Assembly (NCBI RefSeq): GCF_030445035.2
Contig: NC_080696.1
Location: forward strand, 26,611,661 to 26,675,660
Length of the DNA: 64,000 bases
Source of the DNA: Dasypus novemcinctus
Taxonomy: Eukaryota; Chordata; Mammalia; Cingulata; Dasypodidae
Direction: 5' to 3'
Shown one piece after another: positions 11,244 to 22,003 of this stretch (position 1 is the first letter of the stretch; each line of letters starts with the position of its first letter). The notes under the pieces are model-generated. The model ran no database searches. It worked only from the letters and a program-made list of their open reading frames with translations, and had not been told where the DNA came from. A program made the translations under genes and the position numbers.

Positions 11244-11873
11244 TTAGTCTCTCAGAAAACTTTCCTGCTCACAGTGTCTTATTGCATTCTTTACTCCTGC
11301 ATTTCTCAGTATATAAATCAGGGGATTTAGTATGGGGATAATAATGGTGTAAAATATAACCAGCAACTGATCCTCTGAAAATATAGTATTGGGGTATGTG
11401 TACATGAAAGTACAAGGTCCAAAAAGGTTGATTACCACAGCAATGTGGAGCCACAGGTAGACAGAGTTTTGTATATGCTCTCTGTTGACTGCCTTCTCAA
11501 ACACATTAGAATGACAGTATAGGAGGTTACCAGGATAACAAAGCTTGCCAGGGAAATGACCCCACTTTTTGTTGTACTGACACCAACAACATATGTATCT
11601 GTGCAGGCAAGTTTCAGTACAGGGTGGAGGTTGCACAAGTAGTAATCAATCTCATGGAGTTGGCAAAAGGGAATCTGGACCACCAGAGCCACCTGGACAA
11701 TGGAGTGTAAGAACCCACCCATCCAGGTCTCCAGCAACATTTCATTGCATCTGTCCTGGTCCATGATGGCCATATAGTGTAGAGGTTTACAGATAGCCAC
11801 ATAATGATCATAAGCCATTACAGTAAAAATGAAGATCTCAGTACAACCAAAGAAATGTGTCCCAAAGAGTTGC
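11244..11873 (-). pseudogene. Olfactory receptor pseudogene A, 3' two thirds
   Basis: About 210 codons of a class II odorant receptor (GPCR). Visible motifs are MAYDHYVAIC at the TM3 end (near 11818), the second extracellular loop with cysteines (FCQLHEIDYYLC), TM5, a KTLSTCGS block in TM6 reached through a frame change, and TM7 PILNPLIYILRN (near 11320), followed by a short tail and stop at 11244. The look is closest to OR family 4. The first ~97 codons are displaced to 25943-26234 by the inserted provirus. The frame shifts between the TM5-TM6 piece and the TM7 piece (around 11430-11640). In family terms the product would sit in olfactory cilia and couple to Gs/olf; this copy is non-functional. 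Confidence 0.9.
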
Positions 11874-12351
11874 TGATGTGGGCTATGGGTGGAAGACTCT
11901 TTGTCTCTTCAGAGATAACCTAAGCTGAAGGCTGTGGGTGTGGAACGTAAGAGGCTGCAGTCCTGCCCTTAGGAACAATGGCAACAGGCTCCAGTCCCAG
12001 GAAACAGATTAACAATGCAAGGGCTATAAACTTTAAGTATTTAGGGGAAATGCAAAAAGTAAATATGCTAAAAGCTTATCTAGAATATCTGGAGTCCATG
12101 CTAAAAGCTTACCTAAGATGTGGAAGATATATATGCTAATTGAAGCCTATTGAGAACTGAAACAAAGGGACCATTTGGCCTTTCCTCTCTGTATAAAAGA
12201 CGTTTGAAAATCTTGTTCAGGGCTCGGGATTCAAACAGAAAGCTCCCGAGTCCGGCCGGCCATCAATAAATCATTTTTCCTTCTCAAAATCATTCCTGAG
12301 TCCTGGCCTCTCTATACTCAAATAATTGAACTTCTCTTAAATTCCACAACA
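11874..12351 (+). repeat. 5' LTR of ERV-A
   Basis: TGATGTGGGC…TTCCACAACA, 478 bp. A TATA box (tataaaa, 12192-12198) and a poly(A) signal (aataaa, 12265-12270) are in the right order and spacing for U3-R. It pairs with 25464-25942; clear differences include a one-base indel after 'tggaacg' and two changes in 'ccggccggcc' versus 'ccagctggcc'. Solo or fragmentary relatives are at 7926-8375, 9705-10338, 27155-27219 and 27939-28652. Confidence 0.9.
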
Positions 12352-12355
12352 TTTT

Positions 12356-12373
12356 TGGCGACTCTGGCAGGAC
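12356..12373 (+). promoter_or_regulatory. Primer binding site, tRNA-Arg-like
   Basis: TGGCGACTCTGGCAGGAC lies four bases past the 5' LTR. From memory it fits the complement of a tRNA-Arg (TCT) 3' end at 16 of 18 positions. Downstream, at 12594/12595 (gaag|gtaaga), there is a good splice-donor match, as in many retroviral leaders. Confidence 0.55.
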
Positions 12374-15231
12374 AACAAAGGAAGGCCAGAGACGGTAGCA
12401 TTTTGCTGCCCCTTCCAAATCCCCGAGGAAGCCGGGAGGACTCGGGTGAACCCCAAATCTGGGCGCCCCTGGATTAAATTTAATCCAGAAAAGATGTGGG
12501 CTCCACCGGAATCTTCCCGACAAAAATCGAGGGCAATGGAAGGTCTGAAGAGAAAGATTCTGGGAACGAAAAAGAACTCCGAACATGGAAGAAGGTAAGA
12601 CTCCCCGGGTGAGCAGAGTCTGGAAGGCTCTAGCTTTAATTGCTAGGAAGGGGAGGCTGATCACCTCCCGAGAGAACCCTAGTAGCCCCAGAAGGCTGGG
12701 GGGAAGCCATTCTCTCTAGGCTTGGGAAAAGGAGAAAAACTGGAGAAAAGCCCTGGTGTTTTGGGTTTGTCTAACTGCATGTTAGAATCTGGTACTGGTC
12801 TTATATCCACTAAAGGAGTGGAGTCTCGATTTTAATAGGAAGGGCTATTTATAGGTTCAAGTCCTAATGTCCTGGAAATTGGTCTAGATTAAGGAAAACA
12901 AAACTTGGTTACAGGAAAATGGATCGGCTTTTCTGGTGGAGCTTGGTCTGGGTGTAAAGTTTAAACAGTGGGAAAAGTCTAGCTGAAATCTTTTTTTATG
13001 GTGCTAATTCGTGAATGAATTTGCTTTACACCAAATGTTAAGTGTTCTGAGGTTTGTGATGGCTGTGGGGGCAGCCATGGTGAAAATAAATACATAAACT
13101 TGTGGGTCAGATTAGTGACCTTTGTGTTTCTGTCTGTGTCAGCTCAATGCTAGTGTTGGAGTTGTGTCCTTATGTAAAGTAGAATTACAGCTGAGCTGGA
13201 GCCCTCCCTTGCCACTGGAAAGGGGGTGAAATGATTCTGGGGCAAAAGCTGAGGAGTCTGGATGTTTGCGGAGTCTAGATGTTTGTCATGCTCTGCTGTC
13301 TTGTCTCTGGTCTGGCCCATAGCTGGGGCTTGGAGGCCATCTGTGTCCGCGCCACGCACCCAAGTTTGTTGGGGATGTCCCAGTCAGGGTGGCTGGGTCC
13401 CCGGGAGAGTTGCCAAATTTGAGTAGGTTCTGTCTACCCATTTTGGCTGAAAGCTGGAAAGCGGGGAGCGGCTTGCCCCTTTCCAGGGAGTCCACCCTTC
13501 TATTCATAAGCCGCATTCCTGTTTGTTGTGCACCCGACTGCCTGGAAGGGGGGGAAGTGAAGGGGGTGAAAAGCAGAATCAGAATAAATGCAGTAAATTT
13601 CCCTCCCTAGGGTGTCAAAGCCAAAATACCTTTGCATTCTGCCCAGGTTCTTAGAAGGTATTGTAGTAACTTTAAGTAAGAGAATGTGTTCTGTGAAGGT
13701 AAAATTTGTCTTAAGGGTATAAATAATTATAAAAGTTTTACAAAGCATTGTTTAAATTAAGGTATTTAAATGGCTAATTGCAGAAAGTCATTATTTAACA
13801 AAACTGAATTGATAATAATAATAATAAAAGGCAATTTTATAACAAACTTATTCGGCAGCCAATCTCCCCTGCCAACTTGCTTCCAAAAAAACTGTTTCTG
13901 GTATTACATGCTACTAAGTATTTAAAGTGAAGAAAAGTTCATTATTTTAACAAACTTGTTTAGTATTAATGGCAATTACATGTTGTAAGAAGTTTGCCTG
14001 GTAACTTAGTATGTGGGATATATGGAGTGTGTTTTTATTGTTAAGGAAACAGAAGATGATTTTGTCCTAAGATAAAATGATTGATTATTGGAAAGAGTAG
14101 AGTGTGGGACAGAACCTGAATGAATACTGAAAGTGTAGAAGGTTTGTGGAAGGAAAATTTTTATGATTAAAATTGAGTAAGATCAATATACAAAGAAAAT
14201 CTTTTATCAATAGCTTCTTGTGCTTTAACCTCATCATTTCCTCAGTGTTTGAAGAAGAGTCTTACCTCTTTTAAAAGAACATTTATGTCCTAGAAATCAA
14301 ATCCTGAAAAGTAGCTTTTTATTTCAAACTAACTGCAAGAGATTTATTCTTTCACTTTAATGGAAAAATTAAAGTAATGGTTAAGTTCATTTAATATGTT
14401 ATAAGTTGAATGAAAGGTATTTAAAGGTGTTATAAAATTAATAGGTTTTAAAAAAATTAATAAAAACTGTAACTAAGAGTTAAAATCATTTATAAATGCA
14501 TTTATATTATAAAACAGTGGAAAGACAATAACTGAGATTATAGCTGGGTGAATTTAGCCTGAAACTATTATTTAAGTGTAAATTCTAAACTAACCTTTCC
14601 TTTGTTTATGGTTATTTCAAGCCTAACCTCACCCTTTGCCTTTGCCTATGGTTATTTCATAATTGAGAAGAGCTGGGACATCACTGTCTCCTCTCCTGGT
14701 ATTAGTAACCCTTTCTCTCATGAATTCAAGTGTAACCTAAATAAATGGCTGCCTGATGGAATAAGTTTAAATGACCACTGGAGTTTTATTATCTCCAAAA
14801 TAAAAAAGGGGGGTGGAGGGGGAGAAGTCCCCTGCCTTGACGGTCAGTGTTCCTAAGAGTGGCAATTCATGAGAGAAAGCAGTCTGTCTCCCTGAGGCTT
14901 CAAATAGCCTCAGTAAATATATATAAAATTAATCTTGTTGCTTATCCAAACTTCTGCTAATTTCAAAGTAAAATATAAAGTTCTAAAACAAAATGGTGCT
15001 AAGGCATTGAGAACATTTTGGTTATTACAGTCCATTAAGTAAGAAGGAAAATTCTTGTGGTAAACTGCATGGTCATAGTGCAAGTTAAGAAGAGTTTCAA
15101 GAGTCTTTGAAATGTTTGCAGTCACACTTGTTTTGTAAAGATTAGAAGTTTAAAGTAATTAAAGTTATGTTTTTGTCTCAAACTATTTATATCTGCCTAT
15201 TTGCTCAAATTGTTGAGGTTAAATATGCAGT
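12374..15231 (+). other. ERV-A interior, left part (non-coding, AT-rich)
   Basis: After a GC-richer leader (to about 12770) and a mixed stretch (to about 13640), the sequence becomes very AT-rich. No frame shows a capsid, protease, RT, integrase or envelope motif on either strand. The portion 13640-14460 has an inverted relative inside the nested provirus (18335-19250). A polypurine run, aaaaaagggggg, lies at 14802-14813. The part ends at the target site of the nested provirus (TGCAGT, 15226-15231). Confidence 0.7.
13640..14460 (+). repeat. AT-rich segment shared by both proviruses, copy 1
   Basis: Reading plus, this matches the reverse complement of 18335-19250 with repeated blocks: 'taagtaagagaatgtgttctg', 'cctgccaacttgcttc', 'aaagttcattattttaacaa', and 'cattactttaatttttc' (antisense). 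I estimate three quarters identity by eye, with indels. Both copies are in the sense of their own provirus. Confidence 0.8.
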
Positions 15232-15710
15232 TGTGAATGCCCCGGCCAGCGGGGCTGCGAACTGGGGCTCGTGGCTTGCGTGGAGGAGAATGATGAGACA
15301 GGAGACCCGAGGAATGACAGCGAGACAGGGTGAGGATCAAGCTGCAAATTTTATTGAGGGGAACAAAGGATATATACTCTTGGGAAAAGGAGGGGTAATG
15401 GGTGGAGGTGAAAGTTAGGGATTGGTTGTGGTCACTACTGATATGTAGAGTGGGTTTCAGTTTACCTGCCTTGTGCCTGCGCACTGCCTTGTCAACCTGG
15501 GCAGTGGTGGGAAGACAGAGAACAAAGACCTGAAGGGGAAGAAGAATGAGGAAGTGACAAGGCAGATTTGGATTCTGCCATGTTGTGGGACCTGACATAT
15601 TGTGAGGAGCTAATTATAGTTTGCTTAATTGAGAGGGTTGGCTCTTCTCTGGCAGCCGTGCTACTGACTCTCGCTGAGTTCGACATACATTCTTTTTATC
15701 GCTCCCAACA
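15232..15710 (-). repeat. 3' LTR of the betaretroviral provirus
   Basis: On the plus strand it reads TGTGAATGCC…GCTCCCAACA. It has the same length as the LTR at 21525-22003; the only difference I find is C at 15480 versus T at 21773, a CpG-type change. Next to it at 15711-15725 (tctcctccctttttc) is the complement of a polypurine tract. The minus strand carries an AATAAA-type signal (ttttattg at about 15350, read in reverse). Confidence 0.93.
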
Positions 15711-15834
15711 TCTCCTCCCTTTTTCTTTTATTAGCACAGTACTTTCTGCATGACTGACTGAGGGAAACAGAGGCCTCATTTTCTCGATGTGAAGAGGGCT
15801 TTACCGACTGCACTACAAGGGCGAATAAAAAGGG

Positions 15835-16010
15835 GGGACCGTGCCAATCTTAGGTCGGAACTGCACCTGGTGAGCCGTTTTAGCTCACTCACACACGTGA
15901 CCAGTCTTACCCGTCATTGGGAAGCATGGCAGCGAAAGGCCATGTCCCTGTCTTAGGTTGACTGTTAGGTCAGTTCAGTTGCCCGTCATTGGCTAACCAG
16001 CCCAGCTCCC
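15835..16010 (-). promoter_or_regulatory. Constitutive transport element (CTE)-like motif array
   Basis: Read on the minus strand, CCAATGACGGG occurs twice (15982-15992 and 15910-15920, the second followed by TAAGACTGG). Each is followed by CCTAAGA: CCTAAGACAGG at 15947-15957 and CCTAAGATTGG at 15845-15855. Two copies of this pair, between env and the 3' LTR, is the layout of the CTE of type D simian retroviruses, whose paired internal loops bind NXF1/TAP to export unspliced RNA. That family knowledge is from memory. What I see is the repeated motifs and their position; the folding and the NXF1 binding are inferred. Confidence 0.65.
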
Positions 16011-16389
16011 TGAGTGGCCAGTGATGCTGTTGATGCATCCCACCTACCTGTGCAGGCTGAATGCGGTCGAAGCACCCTGCCTCGTGGCCCTTGCGAACAG
16101 AGCGGGTCCCCTAAATTAGTGAGGCATGCTTCTCAGAGAACAGCTAGGTTGTGCTTACCTCTAACCGTCTCTTGCAGTGTTGTACCTTGCACTCAGCAGC
16201 TTATTAGTGGGGGGAGTTGGTATCATAGGGGAGACAGTCTGGATGGTCCATAGATATACCTTGATCAGCGAGGTGGATTAGTGCACTTGAATGGGCTTAC
16301 CAAGAGCGGAGTCAACCTGGTACTTAACTAACTGAATAATTCTTTTTACGACCCAAGGTCCAAAAGACAATATGAGGAGTATAGTTATT

Positions 16390-16830
16390 AGTGGGCCCAA
16401 TATGGGAAGAATATAAGGGAGGATTCCATTAATCCCCCAGGAGAAATTTCCTTGGGTTTCTCTTTATTACGCTTTGCTGGTCCATTTCTGAGCTGAGCTA
16501 CGTTATTTCTAATAAGGCCGGAATGATTAGCATAAAAAAAGCATTCCTCTCCTAATGCCACATAAATCCCTCCCTCTTTAAGAGGAGCCTTCTGCAATTT
16601 TGGAGGACAACCTCAGATAATGAATTTAGGGACTTTTCTAGATGGGAAATGGAGGTTTCGATGCGGGCTATATCTTCATCGATGGCTCGCCTGATAGAGG
16701 AGAAGGAAGTTTGTTGTGTAGTTAGGGCTGCTACTCCAGTGCCAGCTCCAGCGAGACGATCACCATCATCAGAAGTTGTAGAAGTCTCCATCTCTTCATT
16801 CTGGAGTTTAATCCTTTTCGCAGATAACTA
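16390..16830 (-). pseudogene. env: env TM remnant (type D/gamma-like)
   Basis: The frame at 16552-16791 contains [13 protein letters not shown], a small hydrophobic Gly/Ala-rich stretch, followed by a helical region and [14 protein letters not shown], the conserved end of the TM helix. The following frame (16388-16597) has [22 protein letters not shown]. The CX6CC loop is broken: tyrosine and phenylalanine stand where cysteines are expected. SU is absent: the integrase end is followed almost at once by TM, which points to an internal deletion. Such a gammaretrovirus-like TM is known in type D betaretroviruses. Confidence 0.75.
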
Positions 16831-16849
16831 AATTTGTTCTCCATTTTCT

Positions 16850-17530
16850 GAAATGATAAGAGCATAGCCTCACCCCCTTACTTTAATCCTGCCTTTTTTC
16901 CACACATTGCTTAAAATATCTTTCCAGAATATTGGTTGATCTTCATTTCCTGTGTCTACTGTAGATGTTTGACATTTTCTAAGTGACATTCCACAGGTGT
17001 TAATGAATTATAAACATTAAGAGAATGTAAAGTAAATAAAGCTTTAGCTAATTGATCTTTTGGTGTTATAATACCATCATCTCCCCCTTTTTGTTTTAAA
17101 AGCATAGTTTTTAGGGTATGATGGCTGCATTCAACTATGGCTTGACCTGTAGGATTATAAGGAATGCTGGTAACATGTTCAATACCATATTTTAGACAGA
17201 AAGATTCAAAGGATTTACTAATGTAATAAGGTCCATTATCAGTTTTAATTTTCAGAGGGCATCCCATTACAGCAAAAGCAGACCAGAGGTGTGAGTGAAC
17301 ATGATGAAACTGTTCCCCACTTTGAGCAGTAGCCCAAATGAAATGAGAATAAGTGTCAATATAAACGTGAACAGATTGTAGTTTACTAAGGGACGGTATG
17401 TGAGTAACATCCATTTGCCATAATTGATTAGGAGTCAGGCCTCTGGGATTAGTCCCAGCCTGAAAAGACACTGTAGTTAAGGGTCCACAGGTGGGACAGG
17501 TACAGATAATTCCTTGTGCCTGTAGTCTTA
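16850..17530 (-). pseudogene. pol: pol integrase remnant
   Basis: The 171-codon frame at 16956-17471 spans the DDE core: QMDVTHIPSL, then HFIWATAQSGE, KTDNGPYYISKSF (second aspartate), and IPYNPTGQAIVECSHHTLK, the block with the catalytic glutamate. The residue order is right for betaretroviral integrase. The C-terminal domain is in other frames to about 16810. The zinc-binding N-terminal part is upstream (17480-17640) with stops. In the family this enzyme joins viral cDNA to the host chromosome; here it is not continuous with RT. Confidence 0.85.
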
Positions 17531-17639
17531 TTAACTTTTGATATTTATTTCACAGGCCTTTAGCATTAATATGAGTTAAAGCATGGCAATTATGAGCACT
17601 TTGTAAACACCTTACCAATTAATCAGCTCGAGCATTATT

Positions 17640-17990
17640 TGATGTCATAGGACTAGGCAAAGAGGCATGAGAGATATATGAATAATGTAAATAGATTCTA
17701 ACCTAATGAGATGTTGCAAATCAGCGCAAAGTTGAGATAACTCATCAGTAGCAAAGATATGAGCTGTTTCAATATGCTTGACAGTAAGGCATACATATTC
17801 AGAATCAGAGACAATATTCAAGGGCTTTTAAAACATTTGTAAAACTTTAATGATGGCTCAAAGCTCTGTGCATTGAGCAGATGAATAAGGAGTTGGCCAA
17901 ACCTGTTCTTTTTGAAAAGTAACGTATGCTGCTTTTCCATTACTATTACTATCAGTAAATACTGTACAGGATGGTTGGGCTATGCACACA
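17640..17990 (-). pseudogene. pol: pol RNase H remnant
   Basis: Minus-strand reading from about 17985 gives TVFTDSNSNGKAAYV, then SSAQCTELRAIIKVLQ, then NIVSDSEYV, that is, the three acidic RNase H blocks in order. A stop lies between the second and third. Upstream (higher coordinates) the retroviral signal ends abruptly near 17985, where the AT-rich foreign segment starts; RT is missing. Confidence 0.7.
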
Positions 17991-20700
17991 GCCTTGAAAA
18001 GCACTGCAAAAGTTTATTGGGTTTTTTACAGATAAAGGAATGCAGCTGGCTTGATTTGTCTAAGAAGACACTAAAGAAAGTCTTAGCAAGTTTTAAAACA
18101 AAGTGATAGCAATACAGCTGGACTTTAACTTTTTGCAACAAACTAGCAGTGTTTGGGATTGCTGCATAGTATGTTGTTAATCTATGATAAGAGGTTGTTT
18201 TGTGATACTCTTTTATAATAACTAAAACCATGAACAACCACATTGTACTTTTCTTTAATATTATGCTGAAATATTGGTAACTTTGTACACTTTTAAGCAT
18301 TCATAGAAACCTTTTATCCATACGACTTTAATTAATAGAGGGTTTAAGGGAAGAAAAAGTTGTTAATTTTATAACACTGTGAAACACCTTTATTTAGCTT
18401 ATAACATATCAAATGAACTTAATTATTACTTTAATTTTTCTTTCAAGGTAAAAGAACAAATCTCATAATTAGTTTGGAATAAAAGGCTACTGTTCAGGAT
18501 TAGGTTTTGAGAAAGCAGTTTTGAACATTATGTTCCTTTAAGAGATAAAGCTTTCCTTCTTGGAATACCTAGGAAATGATAAGCACAAGAAACACAAGAC
18601 AGACTTTCTTTGTATACTGACTGAGGATAAGAACTTTACCAAAACAGATTAATGGTGAGAGGCTTTGAGAAAGAACAAAAAAAATTAACTTTGCATCAGC
18701 ATACTACTCGAAGACTCATTAAATTTTATTTAACTTTAACTGTAAAAATTCCTTTTCCACCAACTTTCTGCAGTTTCAGCATTCACTCAGGTTCCGTCTT
18801 ATACTCTACTCTTTCCAATAGTCAATTATTTTATCTCAGGACAAAATTATTTTCTGTTTCTTTAATAATAAAAACACATTCCATATAGCCTACATCAAAG
18901 TTATTAAGCAAACTTCTTATAATACTGAGAACACTAAACAAGCTTGTTAAAATAATGAACCTTTCTTTAAATACTTAGTAGCATGCAATATTAGAAATGG
19001 TTTTTAGAAGCAAGTTGGCAGGGGAGGCTGGTTGCTGTCAATCTTTCCTGTTATAAAATTACCTTTTATTATTATCATCATCAATTCAGTTTTATATATA
19101 TTTAAGAATGACCTTTTGGAATTAGCCATTTAATACCTTAATGTAAACAATGCTTTATTAAACCTTTTATTTATAACCATATGGACTATTGAAGACAACT
19201 TTTATCTTTACAGAACACATTCCCTTACTTAAAATTATTACAATATCTTTTACAACTTGCCACATGCAAATTAAGTTTCAAGAGTTTATGAAAAATTAGC
19301 CATTCTACTTTAGGACAAAACACCTTTTTGCAAAGACTTATTAAATTTCAGTTGGCATTTTCACAAACTTTTAACCAAATGTTCATTTAAGTTTTACATC
19401 CTTCATATTATCCTGTGAAGAAAGATAAGTTATTTATTTCAATCTAGGCAAAAACCATTTTTTATGAAAAGGCATAGTAATTTTGTTAATCAAGACTCAC
19501 AATTTTTATTATTGTAGATATCTTATTAACATTTAAACTTATGTATTAATATAATAAACTTAAGTATTAATATAAGCGCTTATTTAATTTTTGGCCATTT
19601 GAATAGAGCTCTTTTAAAAATTTCTAGTAATTTATATTTACCATCCGGAGGTATTACAATATACATTGACATTGAACGAACAGACAGACAAACACAGAAC
19701 AATTACAACACATTAACAGAAATATATAATTTATTTACAATTGACTCATAACTCTTACTTTCTTGGTATAGCTGCTTTTAAATCTTCTGTTATATAGCAT
19801 ATCATAGATTATACCCTTGAAGATTTCTTCTGGACTTCATGTTGCCTGTAATATGAAAGCTTGTGCTTGGAAACATTTTTATTAGTTATCAGCAATCAGT
19901 TAAAATAACTTGAGCAGCATAAATGTAGTTAAACTCTAATTTAGCAGTTTAGACCATTAACACAAATTTTTGGATTATTATTCTGTAAGACTATACTGAG
20001 ACTTGAAGTTCAGGAGTAAACTACTGATCTAAAACTGAAAATTCTTTTTTAAACCTTGATAAAAATTTTGTACTAATTTTATTATCTTGGTTAAATAAGC
20101 CCAATTAGAATTAGCATGGAAATAAAACAGAACACCAATGTTGCCATGTTTTTCTCTTTTTTCAGTGGCTTAACTCTATTAACCCCCACTAGCCCACAGC
20201 TACATTGTCATGTAGACAGCAGGGAGTTTGAAAAGTTGCGAAAGTGGGCTAGTGTTTGCCTGGATAAAGTTGATTGCCTCATAAAGTTTGTTTGGATTTT
20301 GGGGCTTGTGGCTGCCTTTGTTTCCCACTTCCCTAATGGGAAGCAGGGGCAGTGCCTTGCTCTTCGTGGTGGCGTGGATTTTGGCGGGCTTCAATCAGCA
20401 GGCACTTAAGCCCGAGCCCGCTGAGCACAGGGAGGGTGCTACGGCCAGGAAGGCTTGGGCTGAGTGCTGCCTGCTGCACGCTGCGCTCCCCCCAGCCAGT
20501 GCCTGAGGCAGGGCTAATTTCAGAACAAAGCCTGAAGTAACCTGACAAGTTCTCCTACTTTCTGTAAGGTCTAACTCCTGCCTGATAAGCTGCATTTGCA
20601 TTTACAAAGGCAATTTGCTTTACAAAGTCTGTTTCTGTGTTGATATCGCCAGTTTTTCTGCAGCTGTGCACAATTTGCCTACAAAATTTGAAAAGGGTTA
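17990..20700 (-). other. AT-rich segment replacing gag-pro-RT in the betaretroviral provirus
   Basis: About 2.7 kb between the gag fragment and RNase H has none of the expected capsid, nucleocapsid, protease or RT blocks in any frame. Most of it is AT-rich; 20330-20560 is a short GC-richer island. A central part (18335-19250) is homologous to ERV-A 13640-14460, read in the sense of each provirus. I do not recognise the remainder. Possible origins are template switching with a co-packaged ERV-A-type RNA or with a cellular RNA. Confidence 0.7.
18335..19250 (-). repeat. AT-rich segment shared by both proviruses, copy 2
   Basis: This is the inverted partner of 13640-14460. Landmarks on the plus strand include 'cttacttaaaattattacaatatc', 'gaagcaagttggcaggggaggctgg' (read in parts), 'ctactctttccaatagtcaa' and 'cattactttaatttttc'-type blocks. 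Divergence from copy 1 is far greater than between the LTRs of either provirus, so it did not come from this ERV-A copy recently. Confidence 0.8.
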
Positions 20701-21287
20701 TTCTGGCCCCTGCTTAATATTAGTGAGGGAGGAGGCAGGGCGGAAGTGAGAGCAGTTTAAGATTACAACTTACATCTTCATTGGGAGTTTCTGGGTTGTT
20801 TTCACAGACCTCATCCTTGGGGGAGGGGGTAGAAGGAGTGGAGGGTTTGTTATCAAAGGAAATTAAACTGAGGGGTGAGTTTGAATGTAAGTGATGGGGT
20901 TGCGAGTGATGCTCAGACTTTTTACTGCAACTCGAAGGGGGTTGAGAACTTAATTTTAAAGCAGTCTCCCCTTCTGTGATGATTTCAGTAACATCAGGGA
21001 AGCGGGGGGGAAGCCCGAATCATCTCATATATCAGTTGACAATAGCTAAATGCAGTGACAGGGATTCGGGAGGGACCAAAAGTCTTATAATAGTCATTCA
21101 AGCAGTCACTGACTCTTTTCCAACATCTTTCATCTATGGTTCCCTCCTCAGGGAACCACGGGCAAGTTTTTATGATAAACCTAAAAAATTCACTAAGACC
21201 CTTCTTTTTTACCACAATTCCTCGCGCCTGAAGTGCTTCCTTTACTTGATTAAGAAATAGATCGTGTTGTGATTGTTCCTGTCCCAT
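20700..21287 (-). pseudogene. gag: gag N-terminal fragment (matrix)
   Basis: The minus-strand frame starts at ATG 21285-21287 with MGQEQSQHDLFLNQVKEALQ, a myristoylation-type start (Gly2) typical of betaretroviral matrix, then a helix-rich ~95 residues with CPWFPEEGTIDERCW and KTFGPSRIPVTAFSYC. It ends at 20994, in a run of G/C bases (21003-21009) where a frameshift has probably occurred. The other frame carries a Ser/Pro-rich acidic stretch to about 20740. Capsid does not follow. This 5' part of gag often holds packaging signals. Confidence 0.8.
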
Positions 21288-21504
21288 GGTAGAAAAAAAC
21301 TTTAATTTTAGAAAAAGTAAGAAAAATGAAGAGACTAGAAGAAACTTTACCTCGAGTAGGTCTTCCCAGGACTCCCTCCTGGACAGGATCCTTCCCGGAT
21401 GCCTGGACTTCTGTGCCACTAATTTCGCCTCTGCATCGGCCAGTAGTGAAGAGAGCTCTCTATCTTGGTGGGTGCGGCGGTTCCCTCTCACATGCAAGCC
21501 AAAA

Positions 21505-21522
21505 GCCCCACGTTGGGCGCCA
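21505..21522 (-). promoter_or_regulatory. Primer binding site, tRNA-Lys(1,2)-like
   Basis: Read on the minus strand, TGGCGCCCAACGTGGGGC lies two bases inside the 5' LTR. From memory this is the primer site used by mouse mammary tumour virus and type D retroviruses (tRNA-Lys1,2). It fixes both the strand and the betaretroviral affinity. Confidence 0.85.
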
Positions 21523-21524
21523 GC

Positions 21525-22003
21525 TGTGAATGCCCCGGCCAGCGGGGCTGCGAACTGGGGCTCGTGGCTTGCGTGGAGGAGAATGATGAGACAGGAGACC
21601 CGAGGAATGACAGCGAGACAGGGTGAGGATCAAGCTGCAAATTTTATTGAGGGGAACAAAGGATATATACTCTTGGGAAAAGGAGGGGTAATGGGTGGAG
21701 GTGAAAGTTAGGGATTGGTTGTGGTCACTACTGATATGTAGAGTGGGTTTCAGTTTACCTGCCTTGTGCCTGTGCACTGCCTTGTCAACCTGGGCAGTGG
21801 TGGGAAGACAGAGAACAAAGACCTGAAGGGGAAGAAGAATGAGGAAGTGACAAGGCAGATTTGGATTCTGCCATGTTGTGGGACCTGACATATTGTGAGG
21901 AGCTAATTATAGTTTGCTTAATTGAGAGGGTTGGCTCTTCTCTGGCAGCCGTGCTACTGACTCTCGCTGAGTTCGACATACATTCTTTTTATCGCTCCCA
22001 ACA
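21525..22003 (-). repeat. 5' LTR of the betaretroviral provirus
   Basis: 479 bp, near-identical to 15232-15710. The primer site at 21505-21522 shows it is the 5' LTR. The outer flank TGCAGT (22004-22009) is the target duplication. Confidence 0.93.

Noticed and set aside
15197..15598. 133-codon minus frame, repeated at 21460-21891
   Set aside because: Lies in the LTR and is duplicated only because the LTR is. I considered an accessory LTR-encoded protein, as in mouse mammary tumour virus, but there is no recognisable signal or membrane segment. Both frames run out of the LTR into unrelated sequence.
20333..20601. Overlapping frames in a GC-rich island
   Set aside because: Open on both strands because of GC content; no domain. 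A captured exon is possible but unsupported.
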